The notes under the pieces: model-generated
What the model saw: only the letters and a program-made list of their open reading frames with translations
What the model was told of the DNA's origin: nothing
Databases searched by the model: none
Origin: Rhodopseudomonas palustris JSC-3b
GTDB taxonomy: Bacteria > Pseudomonadota > Alphaproteobacteria > Rhizobiales > Xanthobacteraceae
Length of the DNA: 64,000 nt
NCBI GenBank assembly: GCA_000504425.1
Contig: KI632513.1
Location: 137,130-201,129, forward strand
Direction of reading: 5' to 3'
In this document: in pieces, positions 55,891 to 63,677 of the stretch
Position numbering within the stretch: the stretch's first letter is position 1
How the letters are laid out: each line of letters begins with the position of its first letter
Position numbers and translations under genes: made by a program

Positions 55891-57039
55891 ATGGACGGAC
55901 GCTTGGGCCTTGATGCTACGCTCGAGACCACCGTCAGCAGTGGCCGAGTCGAATTGCGTCCCGCTGGAATCTGGACCGCAGGTAACGCCGCAACGCTGGA
56001 GCGGCTATTCGATGAGGTGGCGCCACAGCTCGCGGCGGCGCAGACGCTGACCATCGATCTGTCGGCGGTGCAGGAAATCGACACGCTCGGCGCCTGGCTT
56101 TTGGAAAAGGCCTCGCGGCAGGCGGTGCAGCACGGCGCCAGCGCCGAACTGGTCGGGGTGACCGAGCGCCATGCCGGTTTGATAACTGAACTGCATCAGG
56201 TCAATCGCAAACAGCCTGGCACACCGCGGCGCGGCGGCGTTGTGCTCGATGGGCTGGAACGGCTTGGCCGCGCCACCTGGAACGCGCGGATCGAGGTCCT
56301 GGTATTTCTACAGATGCTGGGCGCGTTGGCGGTGGCGCTGCTCGGCGTGCTGCGCCGGCCGCGCACGCTGCGTTTCACCTCGCTGGTCTATCAAGTGTAC
56401 CGGGTCGGCTGGCAGGCGATCCCGATCATGGTGCTGATCACCTTCCTGATCGGCGCCATCATCGCCCAGCAGGGCATCTTCCATTTCCGCAAATTCGGCG
56501 CCGAGTCCTATGTGGTCGACATGGTCGGCATCTTAGTGCTGCGCGAGATCGGCGTGCTGATCGTGGCGATCATGGTCGCCGGGCGGTCGGGCAGCGCTTA
56601 CACCGCCGAACTCGGCTCGATGAAAATGCGCGAGGAAATCGACGCGCTGTCGACCATGGATCTCGATCCGGTCGAGGTGCTGATCCTGCCGCGGGTGCTG
56701 GCGCTGGTGATCGCGCTGCCGATCCTGAGTTTCATCGGCTCGATGGCGGCGCTTTATGGCGGCGGGCTGGTGGCTTGGCTCTATGGCGATATGAGCCCGG
56801 CGATCTTCGTCGCGCGGCTGCATGAAGCGGTGTCGGTGACCCATTTTGAGGTCGGCATCATCAAGGCGCCGTTCATGGCGCTGGTGATCGGGCTGGTGGC
56901 GTGCAGCGAGGGGCTGCGCGTGCAAGGCAGTGCGGAGTCGCTCGGGCGGCAGACCACCACTTCGGTGGTGAAGTCGATCTTCTGCGTGATCGTACTGGAC
57001 GGCCTGTTCGCCGTGTTCTTCGCTTCAATCGGGATGTGA
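55891..57039 (+). CDS. mlaE: MlaE-type lipid ABC transporter permease with N-terminal STAS domain
   Basis: 382 residues. Residues 10-105 or so form a STAS domain (LTIDLSAVQEIDTLGAWLLE); the rest is an MlaE permease with five helices (GIFHFRKFGAESYVVDMVGI, GRSGSAYTAELGSMKMREEI, LDPVEVLILPRVLAL). In E. coli the STAS part is a separate protein (MlaB); here the two are fused. Acts with the ATPase and MCE protein downstream in moving phospholipid or similar lipids across the envelope. Confidence 0.9.
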   Translation: MDGRLGLDATLETTVSSGRVELRPAGIWTAGNAATLERLFDEVAPQLAAAQTLTIDLSAVQEIDTLGAWLLEKASRQAVQHGASAELVGVTERHAGLITELHQVNRKQPGTPRRGGVVLDGLERLGRATWNARIEVLVFLQMLGALAVALLGVLRRPRTLRFTSLVYQVYRVGWQAIPIMVLITFLIGAIIAQQGIFHFRKFGAESYVVDMVGILVLREIGVLIVAIMVAGRSGSAYTAELGSMKMREEIDALSTMDLDPVEVLILPRVLALVIALPILSFIGSMAALYGGGLVAWLYGDMSPAIFVARLHEAVSVTHFEVGIIKAPFMALVIGLVACSEGLRVQGSAESLGRQTTTSVVKSIFCVIVLDGLFAVFFASIGM

Positions 57040-57041
57040 CG

Positions 57042-57818
57042 ATGACCGCCGCCAGCGATCAGTTCGCGATCCGGGTCACCGATCTGGTGGTCGGTTTCGA
57101 CCGGCAGACGGTGCTTGACCATCTGTCGCTGGAGGTACGGCGCGGCGAAATCCTTGGCCTGGTTGGCGCCTCTGGTGGTGGCAAATCGGTGCTGATGCGC
57201 ACCATCATCGGCCTGATCCCCAAGCGCAGCGGCCAGATCGAAGTGCGCGGCCGCGATGATGGCGGGCTGCTCGGCGGCCACGCGCGCCGCGCCGCGGCCT
57301 GGGGCATCCTGTTTCAGCAGGGCGCGCTGTTCTCGTCGCTGACCGCGCGCCAGAACGTGCAGTTTCCACTGCGCGAAAACCTGACGCTGTCCGACACGCT
57401 GATGGACGAGATCGCCACCGCCAAGCTGGAACTGGTCGGGCTCGGGCCGGATGACTGGGACAAATTCCCCTCGCAATTATCCGGCGGCATGACCAAGCGC
57501 GTGGCATTGGCGCGGGCGCTGGCGCTCGATCCGGGCATCGTGTTTCTCGATGAGCCGACCTCGGGGCTCGATCCGATCGCCGCCGGCGATTTCGATACGC
57601 TGATCAAGACGCTGCAGCAGACCCTGGGCTTCACCGTGTTCATGGTGACCCACGATCTCGCCAGCCTCAACACCGTTTGCGACCGCGTGGCGGCGCTGGC
57701 CGATGGCAAGATCGTCGCGATCGGCCCGATGGCGGAGCTGCTGCGTTCGGAGCATCCTTGGGTCAGGGCGTATTTCCACGGCAAGCGGTCGCAGATGCTG
57801 CGGCCAGCAAAGGACTAG
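57042..57818 (+). CDS. mlaF: MlaF-type ABC transporter ATPase
   Basis: 258 residues from ATG 57042, two bases after mlaE. Seen: GLVGASGGGKSVLMRTIIGL (Walker A), FQQGALFSSLTARQNV (Q-loop), LSGGMTKRVALARALALDPG (signature), VFLDEPTSGLDPI (Walker B) and MVTHDLASLNTV (H-loop). Energises the lipid transporter. The upstream part of the open frame is read-through. Confidence 0.93.
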   Translation: MTAASDQFAIRVTDLVVGFDRQTVLDHLSLEVRRGEILGLVGASGGGKSVLMRTIIGLIPKRSGQIEVRGRDDGGLLGGHARRAAAWGILFQQGALFSSLTARQNVQFPLRENLTLSDTLMDEIATAKLELVGLGPDDWDKFPSQLSGGMTKRVALARALALDPGIVFLDEPTSGLDPIAAGDFDTLIKTLQQTLGFTVFMVTHDLASLNTVCDRVAALADGKIVAIGPMAELLRSEHPWVRAYFHGKRSQMLRPAKD

Positions 57819-57823
57819 GTGAG

Positions 57824-58924
57824 ATGGAAACGCGGGCGCCATTCGTGATCGTCGGAGCCTTTGTGCTCGCCGCCATCGCTGCGGTGTTCGGCTTCGTGTT
57901 CTGGCTGCACAATTCCAGCGGGCTCGGCGCCCGCACCAGCTATCAGGTGCAGTTCAATGGCCCGGTGCCGGGGCTGCTGGTCGGCGCGGCGGTGCTGTTC
58001 AACGGCATCCGGGTCGGGGAGGTGACCGCGCTCGGGCTGGTGCCGGACAGTCCACGCCAGGTCAACGCCACTATTGCCGTCGATGCCGCCACCCCGGTGC
58101 GCGCCGACACCAAGGTCGGGCTGGATTTCCAGGGGCTGACCGGCGTGCCGGTGATCGCCTTGGAGGGCGGTAGCGCCACCACACCGTCCGGCCAGCTGCC
58201 GACGCTGATCGCCGATCCGGGCGCCGGGCAGAGCATGACCCAGGCGGCGCGCGATGCGCTGCGCAAGGTCGATGCCGTGCTCACCGAAAATGCCGAGCCG
58301 CTGAAAGAGACCATCGCCGGCCTCAAAGTGTTCGCCGACAGTCTGGCGCGCAATTCCGGCAAGCTCGACGGCATTGTTGCTGGCATCGAGCGCATGACCG
58401 GCGCCGACAAGCCGGTGGTGACCAAGGGCATCTATGATCTGAAGATCCCGAGCGACTTCCCGCCCGGCAAGCCGATCAAGGGTCAGCTTGCTATCGCCGA
58501 ACCGAATGCGGTGGTGATGCTCGATACCCAGCGGCTGCTGTTTGCCCCGGGCCTCGATGCGCCGGAGCTGGCCGGCTTCCAGTGGAGCGACGCCATTCCC
58601 AAAATGCTGCAAGCCAAGCTGATGCAGAGTTTTGAGGTCTATGACATCGCCCATGCCCCGATCCGGGCCTCGGACATGGTGCAGGCCGACCACCAGCTGG
58701 TGATCGATTTACACACCTTCCAGATTGGCGGTGATCAGCCGGAGGCGCAGATCGCGCTCGCCGCCAAAATTCTCGGCAAGGATGGCAAGGTGGCGGCGGC
58801 GCGGCTGTTCCAGGCGAGCCGCCCGATCGGCAAGCTGGAGCCGCTGCCGGTGCTGGCCGCTTTCAACGACGCGTTTGCTGCGCTTGCGAAAGAACTGATC
58901 GGCTGGACCGCTTCGACGCTGTGA
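57824..58924 (+). CDS. MCE protein (MlaD-type) fused to a PqiC-like auxiliary domain
   Basis: 366 residues from ATG 57824 (GTGAG just before). One N-terminal membrane anchor (FVIVGAFVLAAIAAVFGFVF), an MCE domain (about 38-120; YQVQFNGPVPGLLVGAAVLF, GIRVGEVTALGLVP), a helical linker, and a C-terminal ABC-transporter auxiliary domain (LFAPGLDAPELAGFQWSDAI, KLMQSFEVYDIAHAP) that in other bacteria is a separate lipoprotein (PqiC type). It should link inner-membrane transport to the outer membrane. Confidence 0.85.
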   Translation: METRAPFVIVGAFVLAAIAAVFGFVFWLHNSSGLGARTSYQVQFNGPVPGLLVGAAVLFNGIRVGEVTALGLVPDSPRQVNATIAVDAATPVRADTKVGLDFQGLTGVPVIALEGGSATTPSGQLPTLIADPGAGQSMTQAARDALRKVDAVLTENAEPLKETIAGLKVFADSLARNSGKLDGIVAGIERMTGADKPVVTKGIYDLKIPSDFPPGKPIKGQLAIAEPNAVVMLDTQRLLFAPGLDAPELAGFQWSDAIPKMLQAKLMQSFEVYDIAHAPIRASDMVQADHQLVIDLHTFQIGGDQPEAQIALAAKILGKDGKVAAARLFQASRPIGKLEPLPVLAAFNDAFAALAKELIGWTASTL

Positions 58925-58948
58925 GCAGCGCCGCGGCCTCGGCCGGCG

Positions 58949-59263
58949 CTATTCCAGGCTTTTCAGGAACGCCAGCAAGTCATTGATCTGGTGCGGATCA
59001 AGCTCGAACGCCGGCATGTCCGGGTGGCCGGTATAAATGCCCTCGGCGAACGCTTCCGCCAGCGTCTCAACCGGATACCGCTGATGCAAAGTGCGGAACG
59101 GCGGCGCATCCGCATTGCGGCTGGCCGAGCTGCGGTCGATGGCATGGCAGCGCGAACAATTGGCCTTGGCAAAGGCCTTGCCCCGCCGTTCGGATGCAGA
59201 TGCCGCCAAAGCGCTGTTTACCGTCAGCAGCAGCAGGATCAGGCAGGCAGAAACGGTCCGCAT
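58949..59263 (-). CDS. Small secreted c-type cytochrome
   Basis: 104 residues from ATG 59263 (ATG 59278 is equally possible). Signal peptide MRTVSACLILLLLTVNSALA, then a single haem motif C-S-R-C-H and a late methionine (GHPDMPAFEL) as sixth ligand. Likely periplasmic electron carrier. It is divergent from aadR, and an exact FixK/FNR box lies at the right place to activate it, so anaerobic or micro-oxic induction is expected. Confidence 0.87.
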   Translation of the reverse strand: MRTVSACLILLLLTVNSALAASASERRGKAFAKANCSRCHAIDRSSASRNADAPPFRTLHQRYPVETLAEAFAEGIYTGHPDMPAFELDPHQINDLLAFLKSLE

Positions 59264-59333
59264 CGGCTCAGTTCGCATTCTCGAAAGAAAATTTGGGCAG
59301 TTTCGAGTTCTGAAGTAGCGTTGCCTTCGGGCA

Positions 59334-59347
59334 TTGATCTGTGTCAA
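59334..59347 (-). promoter_or_regulatory. FixK/FNR box between cytochrome c and aadR
   Basis: TTGAT-CTGT-GTCAA, exact consensus. A minus-strand class-II start would lie near 59299, 21-36 bases before the two possible cytochrome starts. A second TTGACA hexamer follows at 59354-59359 and may be the -35 of aadR on the plus strand, so the box could also affect aadR itself. Confidence 0.8.
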
Positions 59348-59456
59348 GTTGGCTTGACAATTTGCCAACATATTAGCGATTACATGTCACCTATCAGGCA
59401 GGTCGATCCTGGCGCCGACATTCAGGGCCCGCCAACCGACTGATCTCGGAGTAACC

Positions 59457-60176
59457 ATGCCGCACCTTGCGTTTCCGAACACGAATTGTGAGGAATTCCG
59501 CTGCAGCACCCATTGCTCGGTTCGTCCGCTGGCGATTTGCGGCGAACTCAGTCCTGAGGAGCATCAAGAGTTTGAGCGGTTGGCTCAACACGTGCGCTAT
59601 GCTCCCAAGGAGCCATTGTTTTCCGAGGACGAGGTTTCGGACTCGGTGTTCAGCCTGATCGAGGGCATCGCGCGGCTCTATAAGCTGCTGCCCGACGGTC
59701 GTCGGCAGATCATCGGTTTCGCCTTGCCCGGCGATTTTCTCGGCATGGCGCCGACGCCGCGCTACAGCTTCTCGGCCGATGCGATTGGGACGGTGGTGAC
59801 GTGCCGGTTCTTTAAGGGACCTTTCAATCGTTTCATTGAGAATAAACCGCACATGCTGATGAGAATGAACGAGTTCGCCACCCGCGAGCTCGGTCAGGCT
59901 CAGGACCAGATGTTACTGCTCGGACGCCGTTCCGCCGAGGAAAAGGTCGCGGCGTTCCTGGTGAGCTGGCGTGACCGGCTGGCTCGGGTCGAGGGGGTCA
60001 CGAAGACGGTGACGCTGCCGATGGGCCGCCAGGACATTGCGGACTTTCTCGGCCTCACCATCGAGACCGTGAGCCGGACCTTCACCAAGCTGGAGCGGGA
60101 AAAGCTGATCGTCATCGTTCCCGACGGCGTTCGCGTGTTGGACCCGAAGCGTTTCGACGCCCTGGCGGCGGCCTAA
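59457..60176 (+). CDS. aadR: Anaerobic regulator AadR (FNR/FnrN type)
   Basis: 239 residues, the length of R. palustris AadR. N-terminal cysteines C11, C16, C20, C28 and internal C116 supply the oxygen-labile [4Fe-4S] cluster. Helix-turn-helix DIADFLGLTIETVSRTF reads TTGA-type boxes. In R. palustris AadR controls anaerobic aromatic degradation and fixK. It can bind the same boxes as FixK2, so either protein may use the sites in this window. Confidence 0.92.
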   Translation: MPHLAFPNTNCEEFRCSTHCSVRPLAICGELSPEEHQEFERLAQHVRYAPKEPLFSEDEVSDSVFSLIEGIARLYKLLPDGRRQIIGFALPGDFLGMAPTPRYSFSADAIGTVVTCRFFKGPFNRFIENKPHMLMRMNEFATRELGQAQDQMLLLGRRSAEEKVAAFLVSWRDRLARVEGVTKTVTLPMGRQDIADFLGLTIETVSRTFTKLEREKLIVIVPDGVRVLDPKRFDALAAA

Positions 60177-60221
60177 GCGCCTCATGACACGCAGCCTTCG
60201 AGACTATTGAAGGCTACGAAC

Positions 60222-61436
60222 ATGAGCGAGGGCCGGGCATTCCACGCTGAAGCCCGACATTATCTCTACGAGATTCTGGAATCGGCGCCGCAAGGCTCGC
60301 GTGCCGCGATTATCGTCAATCGCGGTATCGCGCTGCTGCTGATCGTCAGCATCACGTCGACCGTGCTGGAGTCGGTGCCGCAATTGCGCGCCAATTACGG
60401 CATGCTGTTCCGCTGGGTCGAGTACGTCAGCCTCGCGGCCTTCAGCATCGAATATTACGCCCGCATCTGGATTGCCCCCGAACATCTGCTTTACCGGCAG
60501 ATGTCGGCGTTCAACGCCTGCAAGGCCTATATTTTCAGCCCGCAGGGCATCGTCGATTTCTTCACCGTGGCGCCGCTGTGGGTGGCGCTGGTCGGCTCGG
60601 ACGATCTGCGGGTGCTGGTGATCCTGCGCGTGCTGCGCGTCCTGAAATTCGCCCGCTATTCGTCCGGCATGCGCTCGTTGCTCGAGGTGCTGGAAAGCGA
60701 GCGGCGGGCGCTGCTGGCCTGTCTGGTGATCCTGCTGTGCGCGACGCTGGTGTCGGCGACCGCGATGCATCTGGTTGAAGGCCAGATCCAGCCCGACAAG
60801 TTCGGCTCGATCCCCGAAGCGATGTGGTGGGCGGTGGTGACGCTGACCACGATCGGTTATGGCGACGTGGTGCCGGTCACCGGCATCGGCCGCATGATCG
60901 CGTCCTTCACCATCATCGGCGGCCTGATCATGATCGCGCTGCCAGTCGGTATCGTCGCCAACGCCTTTTCGGAGATGATCCACCGCCGCGACTTCATCGT
61001 GAACTGGAACATGGTGGCGCGCGTGCCGCTGTTTTCGCATCTCACCGCCAGCGATATCGCGCACATCATGCAATTGCTGCACGCCCGGCAATATGAGCGC
61101 GGTGACATCGTGTTTCGGCGCGGCGAACCGGCGCATTCGATGTATTTCATCGCCGAAGGCGAGGTGGAGATCGAACTCGGCCCCGAGCAGCGCGGCCGGC
61201 GCATCTCACTCGGCTCGGGACATTTCTTTGGCGAGAGCTCGGTGTTGAAGCGGATGGAGCGCTCCGCCACAGTGCGTGCCGTCGGTCGGCTGCGGCTGTT
61301 GGTGCTCGATGCCGATGATCTGCGGGCGCTGATCGCGCGCGAGCCCGGCATCGCCAAGAAGATCGACATGATTGTGCATCGCCGCGGCCAGACCGTGGAG
61401 ATGGACGATGCCGTGAAGGAAGCCTCGGTCTCCTAG
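60222..61436 (+). CDS. Cyclic-nucleotide-gated potassium channel (MloK1 type)
   Basis: 404 residues from ATG 60222 (GAAGG eight bases before). Six helices with an S4-like arginine row (LVILRVLRVLKFAR), pore with selectivity filter TTIGYGD, then a C-terminal cyclic-nucleotide-binding domain (about 285-390; FIAEGEVEIELGPEQ and FFGESSVLKRMERSATVRA, phosphate-binding cassette). The layout is that of the Mesorhizobium channel MlotiK1. It responds to cAMP in that relative; same inferred here. Confidence 0.9.
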   Translation: MSEGRAFHAEARHYLYEILESAPQGSRAAIIVNRGIALLLIVSITSTVLESVPQLRANYGMLFRWVEYVSLAAFSIEYYARIWIAPEHLLYRQMSAFNACKAYIFSPQGIVDFFTVAPLWVALVGSDDLRVLVILRVLRVLKFARYSSGMRSLLEVLESERRALLACLVILLCATLVSATAMHLVEGQIQPDKFGSIPEAMWWAVVTLTTIGYGDVVPVTGIGRMIASFTIIGGLIMIALPVGIVANAFSEMIHRRDFIVNWNMVARVPLFSHLTASDIAHIMQLLHARQYERGDIVFRRGEPAHSMYFIAEGEVEIELGPEQRGRRISLGSGHFFGESSVLKRMERSATVRAVGRLRLLVLDADDLRALIAREPGIAKKIDMIVHRRGQTVEMDDAVKEASVS

Positions 61437-62036
61437 CGCTCGGTCTTCTGGCGCATGCTCGGTTCTGATGGATCAGAACCAACACTCTGACTTTATATTG
61501 TCAGCCGTTTGAATATTGTCAGCCGTTTGAGCGGCGCCAATCAGAGCCTTTCGCTCGTAACGCGGATGGGCGGCGCAGTCAGTTTCTGACAGCAACTTCA
61601 TGTGGTCGTGCTGTCTGCTGGGGTCCCGATCCGAACCGAGCCCTATTGCGCCGCCAAAATCTCGCGGCCGCCGGCGGATGCGCGCCAGCGCCAGCAACAT
61701 ACTGATTGTGCTGCAAGGTTGGTGATGTCGAAGCGGGGAAGGGCCGGGTGAAGGCCGATCAGCCGCGGCAAACCGGCGCGCGGCGCGATTGCGATTGGCA
61801 TCGATCGATGCGCTCAGGTGGGCGGTCGGGAGATGTGCATCCTGACGGATATCACCCGGCCGCTCCACATGGAGCCGCGGCGCAGTCTGACGTCATAAGC
61901 TGAGTGAGCATAGCTCACCGCAGCTTGGCTTATCGCAGCTTAGCCTTGCAGCCGCCGATAACGCGGCTGTGACGTTCTGGTCGCGGGCTGCCGTTACTCA
62001 GCAACGTGGGCTGTCGCCTTCGTTGCTTTGACGCAA
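61437..62036. other. 600-bp region with decayed REP and short direct repeats, no gene
   Basis: A degenerate copy of the 3229 repeat starts at 61460 (GGTTCTGATGGATCAGAACC). It is followed by a tandem word ATTGTCAGCCGTTTGA (near 61498 and 61516) that may come from slippage. Near 61905-61960 GCTGAGTGAGC and CGCAGCTT words repeat. I see no coding frame with a start site. Confidence 0.6.
61460..61530. repeat. Second, degenerate copy of the mbfA-type REP
   Basis: GGTTCTGATGGATCAGAACC at about 61461-61480, followed by CACTCTGACTTTAT, is nearly the same as 3229-3265. After that the match fades into the 16-18 bp tandem repeat. Confidence 0.65.
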
Positions 62037-62444
62037 TCAGCGCTGATGGCCGAGGCCGATACCGAGCTTGAGCGCCTTCTGGCGCAGCGAGCCAACGGTG
62101 CGGTTGGTCAGCCGGGCAATCTCGGCCACCGGAGTACGGGCCTTCGAGAACGCGCGAAGCTCCTTCACGTCCTCCTTGGTGTATTCGCGGCGGGTGATCT
62201 TGCCCTTGGCGGCGGGCTTGGCAGCCTTGGTCTTCGCGGCCTTGGTCTTCGGGGCTTTCGCCTTCGCAGTCTTGGCCGTCACGGTCTTCGTCTTGGTCGC
62301 CTTGGCCTTAACCGTCTTAGCCTTAGCCGTCTTGGCCTTAGCCGTCTTGGTCTTTGCGGTCTTCGCCTTGGCAGTCTTCGCTTTCGCGGTCTTCGCCTTG
62401 GCGGTTTTCGCCTTCGCAGACTTGGCTGTGGTTGTTTTGGCCAC
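62037..62444 (-). CDS. Histone-H1-like Lys/Ala-rich protein with HTH-like C terminus
   Basis: 135 residues from GTG 62444, set by AGGAG seven bases upstream. Residues 1-82 are almost only K, A and T in AKTAKAK units, like histone H1 tails or bacterial H1-like proteins; residues 83-135 form a small domain (TKEDVKELRAFSKARTPVAE, then IARLTNRTVGSLRQKALKLG) that resembles a helix-turn-helix. Probably binds and compacts DNA. The repeats are coded by imperfect 15-base DNA units. The longer open frame to 62528 lacks a start site. Confidence 0.75.
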   Translation of the reverse strand: MAKTTTAKSAKAKTAKAKTAKAKTAKAKTAKTKTAKAKTAKAKTVKAKATKTKTVTAKTAKAKAPKTKAAKTKAAKPAAKGKITRREYTKEDVKELRAFSKARTPVAEIARLTNRTVGSLRQKALKLGIGLGHQR

Positions 62445-62752
62445 TCGGGTGCTCCTATCAATAAAGCGCCCTTCTACTACAGCAATTTCTGATCGACAAC
62501 GCAAAACAGGTAAGCGCTGTTGGTACAAACGAACTAATCAGCGCGATTGCGAGTACTACTACTAGCCAATCTGTCGAGGGCGTTGCTGCTAATCACGCCA
62601 TGATTGCAGAGATGTGAGCGTCCCGCTCAGCGCAACGCTAAGATGCGAAAATGCATTATCGATTTGGAAAGGATGTCGGTCGTTTCTGAGAAAGAAAGCG
62701 GCGCGACCGCACGCCGCACAAGTTCCGAAGGCGTTTTCAGAGCTCCGGAACG
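62445..62752. other. Intergenic region upstream of the H1-like gene
   Basis: Slightly AT-richer than the surroundings (AGCAATTTCTGATCG, TACTACTACTAG near 62555). It should hold the promoter of the H1-like gene at its lower end. A 72-codon frame on the plus strand is not supported by a ribosome site. Confidence 0.4.
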
Positions 62753-62779
62753 AAAAAACCCGGCGCGGTTAGCGCCGGG
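62753..62779 (-). terminator. Terminator that contains the stop codon in its loop
   Basis: On the minus strand CCCGGCGC (62772-62779), loop TAACC, GCGCCGGG (62759-62766), then six T. The first three loop bases are the TAA stop of the small gene at 62769, so the stem starts within its last codons. Confidence 0.85.
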
Positions 62780-63089
62780 TGAGCCTCGGATCACTACGCA
62801 GCTCGGCGCGTGTCTTCGCTAAAACTGCGTCATAATACTCCTCACGCTGTCGCTTGAGCAGCAATTGCCGCTCGCGGAACGCGGCAACGCGGCGCGCGAT
62901 CTCAGCTCGTTCGGAGATTTGTGGGTCGGCGGGCGCCGAATGCAGACCGGCAGGCGCAGCAGCCTTGTTGAGCGGCGGTGTCGCGGTCGGCCGCCCTTCG
63001 GGCTTGAGCTGCTTGGTGCCCGCGGTGCTGCTGCCGGCGAGTTCGACGCGCGGTCCACCCTGATCGCCGCTCTCTCTGTCCTGCAACAT
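62769..63089 (-). CDS. Small charged protein of unknown function
   Basis: 106 residues from ATG 63089 with AGGAG eight bases upstream. The first 55 residues are Pro/Ala/Gly-rich and probably unstructured; the last 50 form a long charged helix (ERAEIARRVAAFRERQLLLK, REEYYDAVLAKTRAELR). A clear intrinsic terminator overlaps its stop, which supports real transcription. Another ATG five bases upstream opens a different frame with no terminator link. No family recognised. Confidence 0.6.
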   Translation of the reverse strand: MLQDRESGDQGGPRVELAGSSTAGTKQLKPEGRPTATPPLNKAAAPAGLHSAPADPQISERAEIARRVAAFRERQLLLKRQREEYYDAVLAKTRAELRSDPRLTRR

Positions 63090-63677
63090 GCCTCATGCTC
63101 CTCTGATATTTCGAATCAATCTCGTCGAACGGTGGTCTGCGGGTCAATCAAAATGAAGGCAATCTGAAGGATCGGCGCGGTGCGGTGGATAAGTTGATGG
63201 CTGGCTAAGCGTCGCCGCCCGCTAGCTCAGCGCTGCGATGCGTTGTTCTGTCGCGGCGGCGAGCGTTGATCGTGACCGGCGCGCAAAGCTGCTGCGCAGC
63301 GGCTTGCAATCTTGATGCGCTTGGTTTTCATTGCCGCGACGGCAGCGTATGCGCGGTGATCGTGGTCGCCCAGCGAAATTTCGTCGGCAATGCTGATCAT
63401 CTGCGACGCTAGACGACCATCACCAGATACCCGACGTCTCGCGAGGCACCCTCGGAAGCCCTCGCGCCGGAACAAATCCAGGCAGAGACAATTGACTTGC
63501 TCAGTGTCCACAGGCGCAGGGTGTGATCAGCACGACGTAGTCAGTGTGGAGGTGGTAACAATCGTCGGTTGCGGATGTGGTCCGGTTCCCCCATTTTCTC
63601 CAGGCTGCTCGTGTCTCTCACGCGTTCTTTGGCGAAGGGCGGTGGTTTCGGCCCACCATGATTGCTGAGTAGGCGCT
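63090..63677. other. 588-bp region with at most one weak small ORF
   Basis: A 94-codon minus-strand frame (63227-63511, GTG start) has a plausible helical middle (SQMISIADEISLGDHDHRAY) but no clear ribosome site. I see no repeats, boxes or RNA genes otherwise. The promoter of the sensor gene at 63678 should lie at the right end. Confidence 0.35.

Noticed and set aside
62604-62822. 72-codon plus-strand open frame
   Set aside because: No ribosome site, runs across a minus-strand terminator, no familiar sequence.
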